64,000 nucleotides of DNA from Cocos nucifera (lineage: Eukaryota > Streptophyta > Magnoliopsida > Arecales > Arecaceae). The position numbers were made by a program, and so were the translations under genes. Each line of letters starts with the position of its first letter. Position 1 is the first letter of the stretch. Location of the stretch: positions 586,795 through 650,794 of the forward strand of contig QRFJ01000483.1 of NCBI GenBank assembly GCA_006176705.1, written 5' to 3'. Positions 63,668 to 64,000 of the stretch are shown piece by piece. The notes under the pieces were generated by a model. It searched no databases and was not told where the DNA came from. It saw only the letters and a list, made by a program, of their open reading frames with translations.

Positions 63668-64000
63668 ATGGCTGGTTGTGATTCTGATGTGCACTCAGGA
63701 TCGATGGATCCTATGGTGCTGTATCTCCAGACCCGACACAGGAGTGACCATATATATTTTGGGAAGAACCCGTCGTCCCTACGTTGCAAGCACAGAGGAT
63801 CTACAACGATGCACGCCTGACGGCCATATGATAGGATCGTACAGTATCTACATATGTCGAGTTTTTATGGAGTATATAAAGTCTACAACGTACAGCTTGA
63901 CTGGGCTCTCATCACAGCCATGGTAGAGCGATAGCATCAGGAGACTCACTTTTTATCTGCGCATCGAGGAGGCGACAATCACCTTGCAGGATGTTGCAGT
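63668..64000 (+). pseudogene. plant mobile domain (MAIN-like) reading frame, broken and cut by window edge
   Basis: ATG 63668 reads MAGCDSDVHSGSMDPMVLYL and then QTRHRSDHIYFGKNPSSLRC, ending TGA at 63818-63820. A shifted frame continues YDRIVQYLHMSSFYGVYKVY and NVQLDWALITAMVER, with TAG next where the family has Trp. Another shift gives TFYLRIEEATITLQDVA at the window end. The VQLDWALITAMVERW and ITLQDVA blocks identify the plant mobile domain (PF10536, from memory), found in the MAIN/MAIL proteins and in many transposons. It has three lesions, so it is dead here. Confidence 0.78.

Larger units (their letters stand above)
59930..64000 (+). mobile_element. Mutator-like element (MULE), right end outside the window
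   Basis: From left to right: a repetitive subterminal region with hairpins (60023-60176), a pyrimidine-rich tract, a transposase broken over several frames but collinear with MULE transposases (N-terminal acidic region, DNA-binding part, catalytic core, SWIM finger), and then a plant-mobile-domain frame. The left limit is a guess placed where the low-complexity A-rich, ACCAAAATAATG-type sequence begins. No terminal inverted repeat can be confirmed without the right end. Confidence 0.6.

Noticed and set aside
1..64000. A novel defence, biosynthetic or regulatory gene system
   Set aside because: Every recognisable coding region is either ADK or a transposon domain. No unexplained cluster of conserved ORFs remains.

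Overview
This window is nuclear DNA from a large, repeat-rich plant genome, almost certainly a monocot. A palm is my best guess from the mixture of transposon families, but that is inference. The only host gene I can support is an adenylate kinase (ADK) on the minus strand. Its exons 2-6 lie between 42870 and 58871, and all are open with good splice signals. Almost everything else is transposable-element DNA, mainly LTR retrotransposons nested in one another. Most element genes are broken by nonsense codons and small frameshifts.

Layout, left to right. 1-~4440: 3' half of a Ty1/copia element (H, Angela/TAR-like) with its long 3' LTR. 4746-~6070: remnant of a chromodomain-bearing Ty3/gypsy element. 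6632-16407: complete GC-rich Ty3/gypsy Tat-type element (G), with 1.13-kb LTRs, target duplication AACAA, two RNase H domains and a 5 x 115-bp tandem repeat before the 3' LTR. 16635-17249: a second copia fragment (J) like H. 17250-~42270: a Sirevirus-type copia element (A) whose 3' end is lost and which is split by three independent insertions. These are B (18486-25648, Athila-like, TSD TCAAT) in its 5' LTR; C (26722-34971, minus strand, Tork-like copia, TSD ACTTG) in its gag; and E (35778-41184, another Sirevirus, TSD TACTC/TACTT) in its protease. C is itself interrupted by a short copia element, D (28827-31543).

42270-58871: the ADK gene. Intron 5 holds microsatellites and a large A-rich/T-rich fold-back element. 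Intron 4 holds a complete 10.6-kb Sirevirus (F, 47512-58087, TSD CACAC) in the same transcriptional orientation as the gene. ADK exon 1 was not found. From about 59.9 kb to the right edge lies a decayed Mutator-like element (MULE): hairpin-rich subterminal DNA, a pyrimidine-rich tract, a broken transposase with a SWIM-type zinc finger, and then the start of a plant-mobile-domain (MAIN-like) reading frame cut by the window edge.

The most interesting pattern is that three unrelated elements (B Athila-like, D Tork-like, E Sirevirus) have LTRs, primer-binding site and gag, with protease in B, but no recognisable integrase or reverse transcriptase. Three lineages therefore produced gag-only, probably non-autonomous forms within one 25-kb nest. 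F also carries a decayed extra sense ORF region between pol and its 3' LTR. I found no evidence for a defence system, gene cluster, CRISPR array or other non-transposon system.
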